Assembly (NCBI GenBank): GCA_001657315.1
Contig: LYSV01000057.1
Span: 1 to 36,980, forward strand
Direction: 5' to 3'
DNA: 36,980 nt
Source of the DNA: Flammeovirgaceae bacterium BBD 1991-12
Lineage (GTDB): Bacteria > Bacteroidota > Bacteroidia > Cytophagales > Cyclobacteriaceae
Below are positions 17,392 to 26,286 of the stretch, one piece after another. Each line of letters begins with the position of its first letter. Positions within the stretch are counted from its first letter, which is position 1. The translations under genes and the position numbers were made by a program. The notes under the pieces are model-generated. The model made no database searches. It saw only the letters and a list, made by a program, of their open reading frames with translations, and had not been told where the DNA came from.

Positions 17392-17440
17392 AAGTTCAAT
17401 GTTCTATGTTGCGCAACTTTGAACGTAGAACATAGAACAT
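17379..17440. repeat. Heptad-based inverted repeat between rsmG and the LysR gene
   Basis: The 51-base convergent gap and the end of rsmG carry a dense repeat. Heptads TTCAATG, TTGAAAG, TTCAATG, TTCTATG run from 17381 with strict period 7, and the other arm reads ACGTAGA, ACATAGA, ACAT. The arms form a perfect 12-bp stem (ATGTTCTATGTT at 17399-17410, AACATAGAACAT at 17429-17440). An alternative stem joins ACGTTCAA (17379-17386) to TTGAACGT (17419-17426), and GTTGCGCAAC (17408-17417) is itself palindromic. It may act as a bidirectional transcription barrier, although no U-runs flank it. Confidence 0.75.
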
Positions 17441-17441
17441 C

Positions 17442-18314
17442 TCAAAACCGATTCAGCAGCTCAAAAAGTCGGGGATATTCCAGTTCCAGCTCAGGACTCC
17501 ATATCATGGTAAGCTCGGCTCTTTGTGGTATATCCTTTAATTCAATGCTCCTGACGGGCAATTCATGACCCCTCAGTGAGGACAAAGGCTCTATGGAAAT
17601 GCCCAAACCAGCTTCTACCAGCCGGAAGCTCGTACTGGCTGAGTCAGTTTCATGGACCACCCTGGGCGTAAAGCCTGCATCGATACAGATCGACTCTATG
17701 GTGCGAACATAGTTTATACCATCCGTTGGTGAAGGGAAGATGAACTCTTCCAGTGAAAAGACAGAAAAATCCCTGTAATTAGCCTCATCCACCGGATGAT
17801 TCTCGGGCAGCAACACTACAAAGTTATCTACATGCAGCACCTTGCTCCTGAGCCAGGGTGGTACCAAAGGATTGGTGGCAAAACCAAAATCCAGTCCACC
17901 ATGCTGTAGCGCAACGTACTGGTCATGATTGTTCATTTCCCTCAGCACCGTTTTCATACCTGGCATCTGTTCATTGATCGTTTTTAATATTTCCGGAAGA
18001 ATGGTCTGCATAACGGAATGCGTGAAACCGATCCTCAGCTCACCCACCTCTCCGTGGTGGATCTGAGTGGTTCTTGTGGTTATACGCTCCATCCGGCTGA
18101 CCAGCTTGTCTATCTCCCGCACGAAATACTCGCCCGCGGCTGTGACTTGTACATTGCGTTTGTTTCTCCTGAAAAGCACTGCTCCTATCTCATCCTCCAG
18201 TTGTTTGATCTGTCTGCTCAATGCAGGTTGCACGATATTCAATTCTTCTGCCGCACGCGTAAAATTCAACTTTTGGGCAAGTACAATGACATTCCTGAAT
18301 TGCTGAAAATTCAT
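17442..18314 (-). CDS. LysR-family transcriptional regulator
   Basis: A 290-residue regulator. The N-terminal winged helix-turn-helix (~1-60) is clear: FRNVIVLAQKLNFTRAAEEL followed by NIVQPALSRQIKQLEDEIGA and LFRRNKRNVQVTAAGEYF. Residues ~90-290 form the periplasmic-binding-like effector domain, starting GELRIGFTHSVMQTILPEIL. It is transcribed divergently from the PLP-dependent decarboxylase gene, with about 110 bases between the starts, the classical arrangement for a LysR protein controlling its neighbour and itself. The effector molecule is unknown. Confidence 0.93.
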   Translation of the reverse strand: MNFQQFRNVIVLAQKLNFTRAAEELNIVQPALSRQIKQLEDEIGAVLFRRNKRNVQVTAAGEYFVREIDKLVSRMERITTRTTQIHHGEVGELRIGFTHSVMQTILPEILKTINEQMPGMKTVLREMNNHDQYVALQHGGLDFGFATNPLVPPWLRSKVLHVDNFVVLLPENHPVDEANYRDFSVFSLEEFIFPSPTDGINYVRTIESICIDAGFTPRVVHETDSASTSFRLVEAGLGISIEPLSSLRGHELPVRSIELKDIPQRAELTMIWSPELELEYPRLFELLNRF

Positions 18315-18339
18315 TAATTCATATTTGTTATTAATTAAT

Positions 18340-18383
18340 CAAAATTAAGTATTTTTTACTATTACTAATGATCTCTAATTTTG
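18340..18383. promoter_or_regulatory. Divergent promoter region, LysR gene and decarboxylase gene
   Basis: Two -7 motifs point away from each other: TAATTTTG on the minus strand (18347 down to 18340), 26 bases before the LysR start, and TAATTTTG on the plus strand (18376-18383), 41 bases before the decarboxylase ATG. The intervening sequence is AT-rich. A LysR-type T-N11-A operator is plausible here, but the AT-rich background makes any single match uninformative. Confidence 0.45.
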
Positions 18384-18423
18384 GTTCAGATGCGGGACAT
18401 TAATAGCGTCGGGAAGGCATCAT

Positions 18424-19932
18424 ATGTTTTCGAACAACACATTCGGGCAATGGTCCGTAATACTTAAAATTAATACTGCCATGCAAAACCCAACACCTAT
18501 TACCGACCTCCTTGAACATGCGTATGATCCGTCGGATTTCCGAAAGATAGGACATCAGGTGATCAATCTGCTGGCAGATCACCTTGAGAAGGTGCTATCC
18601 ACTGCAGACCATCCGGTAATTCCCTATAATCCACCACAAAACGAATTGACCTATTGGCAAAAAGATCTGACATCAGGTTCTGGAGTAATGGAGACTTTTG
18701 AGAACATTCTCAATCATTCTATCCATGTTCACCACCCCCGGTACATGGGACACCAGGTCGCTGTGCCGGCACTTGCAGGAAGCCTGGCAGGGCTAATGTC
18801 AGACCTGTTGAGCAATGGTACCGGAGTTTATGAAATGGGAATGGCCTCCAACGCCATTGAACGGGTAGTGACTGACCTGGTGGCAAGGAAGATCGGATAT
18901 AGTTCGGACGCTTCAGGGCTACTGACCTCTGGTGGAAGCCTTGCAAACCTCACAGCCCTACTGGCCGCACGAAGCGCAAAGGTGCCTGATGTTTGGGAAA
19001 CCGGGCACCATGAAAGACTGGCCGTTATGGTTTCGGAAGAAGCGCACTATTGCATAGATCGTTCCGCCAGGATACTCGGCCTGGGGAATGATGGGATCAT
19101 TAAAGTACCCGTTGATGAACGTTTCAGGATCCGCACCGACCTTCTTGATGAACGTCTGCAGCAGGCCCGGAATGCGGGATTTCATGTTTTCGCCGTTGTA
19201 GGCTGTGCTTCCTCCACGGCCACAGGCTCCTATGATGATCTCAATGCACTGGCAGATTTCAGTGAACGAAATGATATCTGGTTTCATGTGGATGGCGCTC
19301 ACGGAGGCGGTGTAGTATTTTCAGAACGGTACCGTCATCTCACAAACGGCATAAACCGTGCTGATTCCGTGGTCATTGATTTTCATAAAATGCTAATGAC
19401 ACCTGCGCTGAATACAGCACTTATCTTCAAACATGGTAAGGATGCATACAGAACATTCGAACAGCGGGCACAGTACCTGTGGGATTCGCAACAGTCGGAG
19501 GAGTGGTATAACTCTGGAAAAAAGACCTTTGAATGTACCAAGTTAATGATGGCAGTAAAGGTATATGTCATACTCAAAGCCTACGGTGAAGAAATCTTTG
19601 CGCAGAACATTGACCGGCTGTTTGACCTGGGTCAGGCTTTTGCCGCATTGATAAAGGAGAATCCCAAATTTGAGCTGGCCCATGGGCCGGAGGCCAATAT
19701 TGTCAACTTCCGATATATCAACGACAAAGACCAGGGCCTGAACGAGTTGAATGCCAGGATCAGACAAAGCCTGATCGAATCAGGCAGGTTTTACATAGTA
19801 CAGACCATGATCGGCGCAAAACGTTACCTCCGTGCGGCGATCATGAACCCATTAACCACAGACAGGGATTTCATGGCTTTACTGGATGAAATAGAGAAGA
19901 CGGCTACAATCGTGGCAAATGAGCCCATTTAA
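18424..19932 (+). CDS. PLP-dependent group II amino acid decarboxylase
   Basis: A 502-residue pyridoxal-phosphate enzyme of the aromatic-L-amino-acid/diaminobutyrate/glutamate decarboxylase group, which removes CO2 from an amino acid to give an amine. Motifs: HHPRYMGHQVAVPALAGSLA, the cofactor-stacking region SGGSLANLTALLAAR, the aspartate motif WFHVDGAHGGG, and the PLP-binding lysine in VVIDFHKMLMTP (K322). The C-terminal small domain ends near YLRAAIMNPLTTDRDF. The ATG at 18424 is preceded by GGGAAGG at good spacing; the ATG at 18481 is a plausible alternative. The substrate cannot be read from sequence alone. The divergent LysR regulator suggests inducible expression. Confidence 0.9.
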   Translation: MFSNNTFGQWSVILKINTAMQNPTPITDLLEHAYDPSDFRKIGHQVINLLADHLEKVLSTADHPVIPYNPPQNELTYWQKDLTSGSGVMETFENILNHSIHVHHPRYMGHQVAVPALAGSLAGLMSDLLSNGTGVYEMGMASNAIERVVTDLVARKIGYSSDASGLLTSGGSLANLTALLAARSAKVPDVWETGHHERLAVMVSEEAHYCIDRSARILGLGNDGIIKVPVDERFRIRTDLLDERLQQARNAGFHVFAVVGCASSTATGSYDDLNALADFSERNDIWFHVDGAHGGGVVFSERYRHLTNGINRADSVVIDFHKMLMTPALNTALIFKHGKDAYRTFEQRAQYLWDSQQSEEWYNSGKKTFECTKLMMAVKVYVILKAYGEEIFAQNIDRLFDLGQAFAALIKENPKFELAHGPEANIVNFRYINDKDQGLNELNARIRQSLIESGRFYIVQTMIGAKRYLRAAIMNPLTTDRDFMALLDEIEKTATIVANEPI

Positions 19933-19958
19933 AGATTTATATAAAATAACGGGACCCA

Positions 19959-20022
19959 CCTCTGCTCATCTGAACCGGATTGTGGCAGAGGCGGATTCGT
20001 GTTGTCCGTACAGGTTAACCTG
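19959..20022. other. Convergent intergenic region with hairpin and palindrome
   Basis: The roughly 100-base gap between the decarboxylase and the M12B-type protease genes contains a 7-bp inverted repeat (CCTCTGC at 19959-19965, GCAGAGG at 19985-19991) and a perfect 12-base palindrome CAGGTTAACCTG (20011-20022). Neither is followed by a U-run, so they are weak terminator candidates; the palindrome could be a protein-binding site. Confidence 0.4.
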
Positions 20023-20034
20023 ACGTAGAACAGG

Positions 20035-22026
20035 TCACCGTTCTACCATTAGTTTTCTTGTCACCAATTGCTCTCCTGACTGTATTTTCACAAGGTACAT
20101 TCCCGGTGAAAGTGAAGATACATCCACCTTTGGCTGATCAACGGTTTCCAAAAGAGCAACACCTGAAAGGTTGTAAATGGCAACCCTATCTCCACGTTTC
20201 AGTCCGGCGATCTCCAGTAAATGGTCTGCAGGATTGGGATACAGAATAAAATCATCCTCCACCACCAGGTCTGAGGAAAGCGCGGCAGCAGAAACAGGAT
20301 CAAATGAAAATTGCTGGTTAGTACCGTTATGTCCTGTCCAAACAACGATGTTTGCCCCGTTCTGCGTAGATCCTGCGGCTACGTCTAAATACAGACCGTT
20401 GGTTACGCTTCTTAGTTTAAAGTATCCGGTACTACCGGCCGGCTCAATGATCCAGCGTTGTGCATTGGTACCATTCCATGACCACTGATGCACGTTGGTA
20501 CCGGGTTCTGAGCTACTGTATGCTACATCCAGTACCTTGCCACTATGGCGAGCCGTCAATCTGTACTGGCTGTCTCCAAGGTATTCTGCATTCCATATCT
20601 GATTATCGGTATTCCAGTCGGTCCATTGAAGTACATTGGCGCCGTTCGAGGTTGAAAAGTCATCCACGTCAAGTACTTTACCACTGTGGCGGGCTCTGAT
20701 CCTGTATTCGCCATCTGCCAGCACCTGTCCATTGCCACCACCACCACATGAGCCCTGCAGACAGCTTCTGGAATTGACATAATCACGAATACGCTGACGG
20801 GGCTGCGGGCCAAAGCCATTGGCCAAATTGATACCCACACCCTGCACCAGATGACAGTAGCTCATGATCGTGCCTCCATTGGCAGGATATCCCGGTCTGG
20901 CACAGCCTCCTCCCGGATTGTAGCAGCCATCTATGGCCGTATTATTGCCATTCCATGCACAATCATGGGTATGTGGTGACCCCATCACATGCCCCTGCTC
21001 ATGTGTTACTACCATTACACTCCATGAATAGGCGGGTACATTTCTGTAGGACGAACCAATACCGCTGTAGGCATAGGAGTATCTGCCACAAAGAGCACGC
21101 ACATAGGCAACACCCCCTCCCCCACCATATCCTATCAGATGGGCCAGATCTCCGTTATAGCTGGTACGGTAGTTCCGGAAATTGGAGAGGCGGGAGCCGC
21201 TGCTGCCATTGCCGTAAGGGCTGGGGCTGTCCCAGATCAGTATTTGCGACAGCTTCACACTGATGCCATCATTGTCAAAAAGAATTTTTGACTGATTGAA
21301 AAGTCCGGTAATATAGTTCAGTGTATTCCCTCGCTTATCCTGATACACCGGATAATCCACCTCCCAGTAGACATTCACACATTTTGTAGCGGCAGTTCTG
21401 CCATGGCTATGATTATCCTCTCCTTCTTCTGCACGGATATAATCCTCATTTACCTGACAGGTAAGCGGGTTAAAATCTTTCAGGTTACTGTCATCATACA
21501 GGATATAACGGGTGTCCTTTCCATCCAGTCTGCCAAGTACGTGGTTTTTGCTACCCTCTGAGATGATCCCGATCACTTCATTATCGTATATACTCAGCCC
21601 CACAAGTGTAGAGGGGTCTTCGTTAACAATGCCACGGTAATGCAGGCCCTCCGGCTTCAACGTTTTACCGCTGGATGTGACGGCCGTAAAGCCTTCTGCA
21701 TATATATCACTCAGATAAAGCCTGAGCTGCATGTTACCTTGCAAGCCCGGCATACTGAACACCAGATCTTCCGGTTTGTCCATGTACATTTGCTGCAGTA
21801 CATTTTTTTGCAGGTCGAATAACATGGCATATTCTACAGAAGCTGCCACCGACTGACGGGCCTGCTTGTTTTTATTCTCAACAAACAGGCCGTCATAGGT
21901 TTGAAAGGCCAGACGCGCCTGTGACCTTCGGAAGATCTCTTTGGCCACAGGTTGCAGTTCCGGCTGAGACCATCCGGTTTGAAGAAAAGCCAGTAAGACA
22001 AATAACGTGAGTAGACGTTTCATCAA
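20035..22026 (-). CDS. Secreted M12B-type (reprolysin-like) metalloprotease with ricin-type lectin and T9SS domains
   Basis: A 663-residue exported zinc protease. It has a signal peptide (1 to ~20, ending TGWSQ) and a prodomain to about 210. The catalytic domain carries the metzincin zinc site HEQGHVMGSPH (H342, E343, H346, H352), the family's HTHDCAWNGNNTAIDGC and a Met-turn in GGTIMSYCH. A ricin-type beta-trefoil (~435-580) shows three related repeats with QxW-like ends (NQIWNA, AQRWII, NQQFSF). A T9SS sorting domain closes the protein (~593-663, LYPNPADHLLEI to LVTRKLMVER). Lectin repeats closely match those of the astacin-type neighbour. It probably cleaves structural proteins on a glycan-containing surface (inference). 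Confidence 0.92.
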   Translation of the reverse strand: MMKRLLTLFVLLAFLQTGWSQPELQPVAKEIFRRSQARLAFQTYDGLFVENKNKQARQSVAASVEYAMLFDLQKNVLQQMYMDKPEDLVFSMPGLQGNMQLRLYLSDIYAEGFTAVTSSGKTLKPEGLHYRGIVNEDPSTLVGLSIYDNEVIGIISEGSKNHVLGRLDGKDTRYILYDDSNLKDFNPLTCQVNEDYIRAEEGEDNHSHGRTAATKCVNVYWEVDYPVYQDKRGNTLNYITGLFNQSKILFDNDGISVKLSQILIWDSPSPYGNGSSGSRLSNFRNYRTSYNGDLAHLIGYGGGGGVAYVRALCGRYSYAYSGIGSSYRNVPAYSWSVMVVTHEQGHVMGSPHTHDCAWNGNNTAIDGCYNPGGGCARPGYPANGGTIMSYCHLVQGVGINLANGFGPQPRQRIRDYVNSRSCLQGSCGGGGNGQVLADGEYRIRARHSGKVLDVDDFSTSNGANVLQWTDWNTDNQIWNAEYLGDSQYRLTARHSGKVLDVAYSSSEPGTNVHQWSWNGTNAQRWIIEPAGSTGYFKLRSVTNGLYLDVAAGSTQNGANIVVWTGHNGTNQQFSFDPVSAAALSSDLVVEDDFILYPNPADHLLEIAGLKRGDRVAIYNLSGVALLETVDQPKVDVSSLSPGMYLVKIQSGEQLVTRKLMVER

Positions 22027-22058
22027 ATTTTATATAATTGGTAAAAGGCTAAAAGTCG

Positions 22059-22118
22059 AAAAAAGAGCTATTCAGGGAAAAATGATACCCCCGTGACACT
22101 TCTCCAGGAACAGCTCTT
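22059..22118 (-). terminator. Terminator after the astacin-type protease gene
   Basis: On the minus strand AAGAGCT pairs with AGCTCTT (plus-strand arms 22112-22118 and 22063-22069), extended past one mismatch by three more pairs, and the stem is followed by TTTTTT-rich sequence (CTCTTTTTTCG). The loop is long, about 34 bases. It lies in the 148-base gap before the M12B-type gene, which would then need its own promoter; none was recognised. Confidence 0.6.
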
Positions 22119-22174
22119 GAGATCAGTATTGGTCCACACCGGATCAGATTCTCCTGAAGGGAGACCGGTTGTAT

Positions 22175-23461
22175 TTATGATCCGGGAATGAACGAGAACT
22201 CCTGATTGGCCCTTCCGGTGCCTGACCAGGTCATAACATTACCTCCATTGGCAGTAGATTCACCTGAAACATCCAGATAAAGACTGCTGGTAACACTTTG
22301 AATGGTATAATACCCGTTACCTGCGGGGCTGATGATCCATCGCTGGGCGTTGGTACCGTTCCAGCTCCACTGATGTACATTGGTACCGGGCTCAGTACCA
22401 CTGTAGGCCACATCCAGTACTTTATTGCTATGCCTTGCCATGAACCGGTACTGATCATTTCCCAGGTACTCAACATACCATACCTGATGATCTCCACCGG
22501 TGTCAGACCATTGTGATACGTTGGTGCCGTTGGCGGTAGATGAATTTTCTACCTGCAGCAGTAAACCACTGTGGCGTGCCTTTACCTTGTAATATCCATT
22601 GGTAATGATCTGACCACCACTGGTTCCAAAATACATACGCTGGATGCCTTCTATATCAGAAGCGGCCAGGCCTGAGCGCTGCGATCTCCAGGTAGAGCCG
22701 TTTTTTCTTACAAGAGTCGGGCGTCCGTTGGTCGAAAATGCATAGGAGCTATACATCATAATGGACCCAAAATCAATAGTACTGGTATAGTCTCTTGCTG
22801 AATAACGTTCATCTGCTCTACGGAAATTATGTTCCTTACCGGACCGGATATTCTGCCAGTTTACATTTATGGTTTGGTCTCTGTCTACCCGCGTATGCTC
22901 ATGGAACAGTCCGAGGGCATGGCCTATCTCATGAATAGTGTTGCCTGTACTGCATCCGTCACCAAGATTGATCCTTTGTCTCCCTCCGATCATACCTAAC
23001 GATGAAGAACAGCCGGAGCTCCTTACGAAATCCACATAGTTGCGCTGGTTGGTTCTGGCTACAAACCGGACGTCTGTATTGGCTTCCCAATGAGCTATGG
23101 CATCGTATACCCGGTATTGTTTTGGAAGTGAGCTACTTACCGAATAGTACACCACTCCTCCGGGCCAGCGTCTGCCTGTGAGACCCACGGCACTGGTCCT
23201 GCCATTTTTCAATTCCTTTAATTGTTCCGGAGAGAGAATAATGTCGCCCTCATACACGGTGACCTCTCCAAATTGCTCACATTCCAGTACTGCACCTCCA
23301 ATATCGATGGAAACCGATTCGCCCTGTTGATCCGGGAAGGCCAGCTCCGGACCTTCAATCTGATCGACTTCCGGCCCGGTCACTTCATTTACATTTTCCT
23401 CGCATGAGAAAAGCATAGTAACACATAGCATTACTGCTAAACTGAACCTACTCTTTTTCAT
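22175..23461 (-). CDS. Astacin-family (M12A) metalloprotease lipoprotein with ricin-type lectin domain
   Basis: A 428-residue zinc endopeptidase. The leader ends in a lipobox (TMLFSC, C20) followed by acidic EE, suggesting a lipoprotein, possibly surface-exposed. A short propeptide precedes the catalytic domain, which starts near RRWPGGVVYYSVSSSLP. The full astacin signature HEIGHALGLFHEHTRVDRD is present (H177, E178, H181, H187) and the Met-turn is SIMMYSSYAF with the conserved Tyr. A ricin-type beta-trefoil (~290-428, ARHSGLLLQVENSS, ARHSNKVLDVAYSG) forms the C-terminus. Unlike its four neighbours it has no T9SS sorting domain, so it would reach the surface by lipoprotein export. It follows the single-GH18 chitinase gene by 124 bases. 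Confidence 0.93.
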   Translation of the reverse strand: MKKSRFSLAVMLCVTMLFSCEENVNEVTGPEVDQIEGPELAFPDQQGESVSIDIGGAVLECEQFGEVTVYEGDIILSPEQLKELKNGRTSAVGLTGRRWPGGVVYYSVSSSLPKQYRVYDAIAHWEANTDVRFVARTNQRNYVDFVRSSGCSSSLGMIGGRQRINLGDGCSTGNTIHEIGHALGLFHEHTRVDRDQTINVNWQNIRSGKEHNFRRADERYSARDYTSTIDFGSIMMYSSYAFSTNGRPTLVRKNGSTWRSQRSGLAASDIEGIQRMYFGTSGGQIITNGYYKVKARHSGLLLQVENSSTANGTNVSQWSDTGGDHQVWYVEYLGNDQYRFMARHSNKVLDVAYSGTEPGTNVHQWSWNGTNAQRWIISPAGNGYYTIQSVTSSLYLDVSGESTANGGNVMTWSGTGRANQEFSFIPGS

Positions 23462-23521
23462 AGCTGATTTGTTTTGGGTTTAGATTGATTTAAATATCTT
23501 CCGGTATTTGCCAACGGAAAT

Positions 23522-23547
23522 ACATTATCCCATGTACCGGATAATGT
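23522..23547 (-). other. Hairpin between single-GH18 chitinase and astacin-type genes
   Basis: A perfect 9-bp inverted repeat, ACATTATCC (23522-23530) and GGATAATGT (23539-23547), with an 8-base loop. No good U-run follows on the minus strand, so it could be a weak terminator or a 3'-end stabilising structure for the chitinase message while still allowing read-through to the protease gene. Confidence 0.5.
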
Positions 23548-23585
23548 CCGGAGCTATACTGTCAGGCATCCGTGCGTAATACAAC

Positions 23586-26264
23586 TCATGGTTTAAGGAT
23601 CTTTGAGCTGCGGTATGAATTTCCCGCAGAAATCCTGACGATATAAATGCCGGCCGCAAGTCCTTCTGTGATGGTCCAGCGGTACTGTCCGGGACTCAAA
23701 TGATCATCCACCACTGTTCTGACAGGAACTCCCATCACATTGTACAACTCAATAGTGGTAAATGATGGCTCATCGAGCTGCAATGTTATTTCCCTCCCTG
23801 TTATACTTATCACATCTTCTGCTATCTCTGACCTGGCTGACCCCGGAATATATTGACGTGCCACAGGAGTGCCTGCCAGCCCATCAAGGTAAGCCCTGAC
23901 GGGATTGCTGAAAGACAAATTGTCAAACAGGTCCCAGTTGACGGACCAGCTCATCACTCCGCGGAGATCAGGATAGGTACGGCTCAACTGGTAATACTGA
24001 CCTCCGAAGGAAGTGCCATTGATAATATGGTCGAGGGCGTTGATCACACCCTGCGGGCCAGTGTAGCCACCACCTGCCTGTACAAAGGCAGGTACGCCGA
24101 TCAGGATCTGGTCGGGACGCAGAGGCGGGAAGAATTTATCTGCATCACCGGTGATGGGGAATCCCCTGAGTAGCATATCCACCAGCGCCACATAAAAATT
24201 AGCATCCCCCATGATATGGAACTGATCATCCAGACCGGTGATAGGCCCTGAATTATAATACTGTACCTGCAGAAAGGTCAGTTTGTCCCGGAGAGCATGG
24301 ATCAGTGGAAGGTAAGCGCCTGCCCGCCGATCCGCTCCAACGGAAATACCACCGTAAAATGAGTATCCCAGTTGTACAAAAAATGTCTCCGGGGCCATGG
24401 TAAGAATGAAATCATCCCCAAAGTGATTACAGACCCGCTCAATGGCCTGGATGGTATTGACAATCACCGGTGTGGTCGGGTTTCGGAAATCGGTGTCACC
24501 AAGGTCAAAAGAGAGGGATTGCCCCTCAAAATCAATATCCATACCATCAAATCCGTACTCTTCGATGATCGAGATCATGGAAGTCACAAACTTTTCCCTT
24601 GCCGGGCCTGTATTTAATCGTATCTGTCCTTCAGCGCCGCCGATAGAGATAATGACCTTTTTTCCTCTGTCCTGCAACCATCGTATGTCCGATTTAAAGT
24701 CATTCTCAAAGTAGTTGAGTTCGCTGAATGCCGGATCCAGTCTGAATTCGATCTCCCCGTCCGTAGGGGATACCCTGGCCACAGCAAAAGAAACATTGAT
24801 CACATCCCAGTTCGAAGAAACCTCCCTGAGGGGAAAGAAGGTAGAACCATTGTCAAAATTATGCCAATAACCATTCATGATCCTGGCCGGAAGGTCTACC
24901 GGTGGCGACACAGATCCAACAGAAATGTTTATGGGAGCGGAATTACCTGTAGCATTCAGATTATCCGTGGCGGTAGCAGTAAGTGTGTGATTACCCTGTA
25001 CAGCTGTCCAACTGATCGTGTAAGGTGAGGAAAGATCTTCACCGATCCTACTGCCGTCTACAAAAAATTCCACTTTGCTAACCGTACCGTCGCCGTCGCT
25101 GGCCGTGGCTTCGATGTTCACCAGTTGACCGATCTGGAAGCTGGTACCGCTGGCAGGCTGTGTGATCGATACGGATGGAGACTGATTGCCCGGATTACCA
25201 TCGCAGGGGCCTACCAGGGTCCACGCATCTTCCCAATGATCACCCATGCCCGGCGCATATGCCCAGGCAGCGCCGTTACACCATCCACTGTTGGGCCACG
25301 GCCTGCATTCGTAAAGACTACCCTCATTCTGAACACGGCTGCCTTCCTGATAACCACCGTTTTCCACATATTGCGGTGCATCACAGCTTCCTCCGCCGTC
25401 TGGCGTCACTGTAATATTCACTGCCGGCGAGATGCCGGTAGCACCTGCATTATCTGTAGCTATGGCCGTAAGAGCATGATTACCTTCAGTAGCGGCCCAT
25501 GTGGCTCCGTAAGGATCAGAGAAGTCCTCACTTAAAAGGTTGCCGTCTACATAAAACGCCACTTTACTCACCGAGCCGTCTGTATCACTGGCATTGGCAG
25601 ACAGGGTGACGCCTTGTCCTGCAATGAACGAAGATCCATCTGCCGGACTGGTCATGCTTACCACCGGTGACTGATTGCCTGAGCCCTGGCTTACCGTGAT
25701 CGTAACAGTTGCTGATAATGTTGAAGCTCCGTCATCATCCGTGGCACGTGCCGTCAGGGTATGGGTCCCCTCTGTAGCCGTCCAGTTCGTGGTGTAAGGG
25801 GAAGCTGCATCACTGGCGATAATCAAGCCATCCACAAGGAATTCTACCCGGGTTATACTTCCATCCACGTCACTGGCTGTAGCACTGATCGTTACATTGT
25901 CTCCGGCGGTATAGGAGGTGTTATTGCCCGGAGCCGTGAGACTTACCGTCGGAGACTGGTTACTCCCTCCTCCGTCGCAGGGACCCTTGTTCACCCATGG
26001 ACCCCACTCAGAGTTATTGGTTTCAGGATTTTGATTCTGTGTCCAGTGATACGCCTCATACAAAATGCCGTTATAGGACACCTGGTCGCCTTTTGTATAG
26101 GTCTCCTGTGAATCCCACAGAGGTGCTGTACATACTACACGTACCGGTGAAGTATCAGCAGCGGCCCATATAATCCCGGCGTTCGTCACCCACAGGAGTA
26201 TTCCTGTGAGCATAAAGAGTACCATTTTCATTCGGACTGCATGGGTTTTATTTATCATTTCCAT
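23586..26264 (-). CDS. Secreted GH18 chitinase, multi-modular, T9SS substrate
   Basis: An 892-residue chitinase. Order: signal peptide (1 to ~35), CBM5/12-like chitin-binding module (~44-97, CTAPLWDSQETYTKGDQVSY), two Ig-like modules (~102-192, ~196-288), a second Cys-rich binding-like module (~293-355, CDAPQYVENGGYQEGSRVQN), a third Ig-like module (~358-450), the GH18 barrel (~458-800) and a T9SS sorting domain (~820-892). The catalytic motif is intact: FDGMDIDFEG with proton donor E580. Ig3 and the preceding module are nearly identical in DNA to those in the triple-GH18 gene. It begins 22 bases after the polyenzyme gene, so the two are very probably cotranscribed. The start is the ATG at 26264; the Met at residue 12 is an alternative. 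Confidence 0.93.
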   Translation of the reverse strand: MEMINKTHAVRMKMVLFMLTGILLWVTNAGIIWAAADTSPVRVVCTAPLWDSQETYTKGDQVSYNGILYEAYHWTQNQNPETNNSEWGPWVNKGPCDGGGSNQSPTVSLTAPGNNTSYTAGDNVTISATASDVDGSITRVEFLVDGLIIASDAASPYTTNWTATEGTHTLTARATDDDGASTLSATVTITVSQGSGNQSPVVSMTSPADGSSFIAGQGVTLSANASDTDGSVSKVAFYVDGNLLSEDFSDPYGATWAATEGNHALTAIATDNAGATGISPAVNITVTPDGGGSCDAPQYVENGGYQEGSRVQNEGSLYECRPWPNSGWCNGAAWAYAPGMGDHWEDAWTLVGPCDGNPGNQSPSVSITQPASGTSFQIGQLVNIEATASDGDGTVSKVEFFVDGSRIGEDLSSPYTISWTAVQGNHTLTATATDNLNATGNSAPINISVGSVSPPVDLPARIMNGYWHNFDNGSTFFPLREVSSNWDVINVSFAVARVSPTDGEIEFRLDPAFSELNYFENDFKSDIRWLQDRGKKVIISIGGAEGQIRLNTGPAREKFVTSMISIIEEYGFDGMDIDFEGQSLSFDLGDTDFRNPTTPVIVNTIQAIERVCNHFGDDFILTMAPETFFVQLGYSFYGGISVGADRRAGAYLPLIHALRDKLTFLQVQYYNSGPITGLDDQFHIMGDANFYVALVDMLLRGFPITGDADKFFPPLRPDQILIGVPAFVQAGGGYTGPQGVINALDHIINGTSFGGQYYQLSRTYPDLRGVMSWSVNWDLFDNLSFSNPVRAYLDGLAGTPVARQYIPGSARSEIAEDVISITGREITLQLDEPSFTTIELYNVMGVPVRTVVDDHLSPGQYRWTITEGLAAGIYIVRISAGNSYRSSKILKP
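24911..25370. repeat. Long direct repeat, copy A (Ig-like plus binding module)
   Basis: This segment of the single-GH18 gene aligns without gaps, at a constant offset of 7,420 bases, with 32331-32790 in the triple-GH18 gene. In the 290 bases I compared (25081-25370 with 32501-32790) I counted 20 mismatches. It encodes the end of one binding-like module, a linker and an Ig-like module. Confidence 0.9.
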
Positions 26265-26286
26265 AAAATTGAATTGTTAAAGGTTT

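Noticed and set aside
20011-20022. Palindrome CAGGTTAACCTG as an intrinsic terminator
   Set aside because: A 12-base palindrome without loop or U-run does not make a terminator; it is only noted as a possible binding site.
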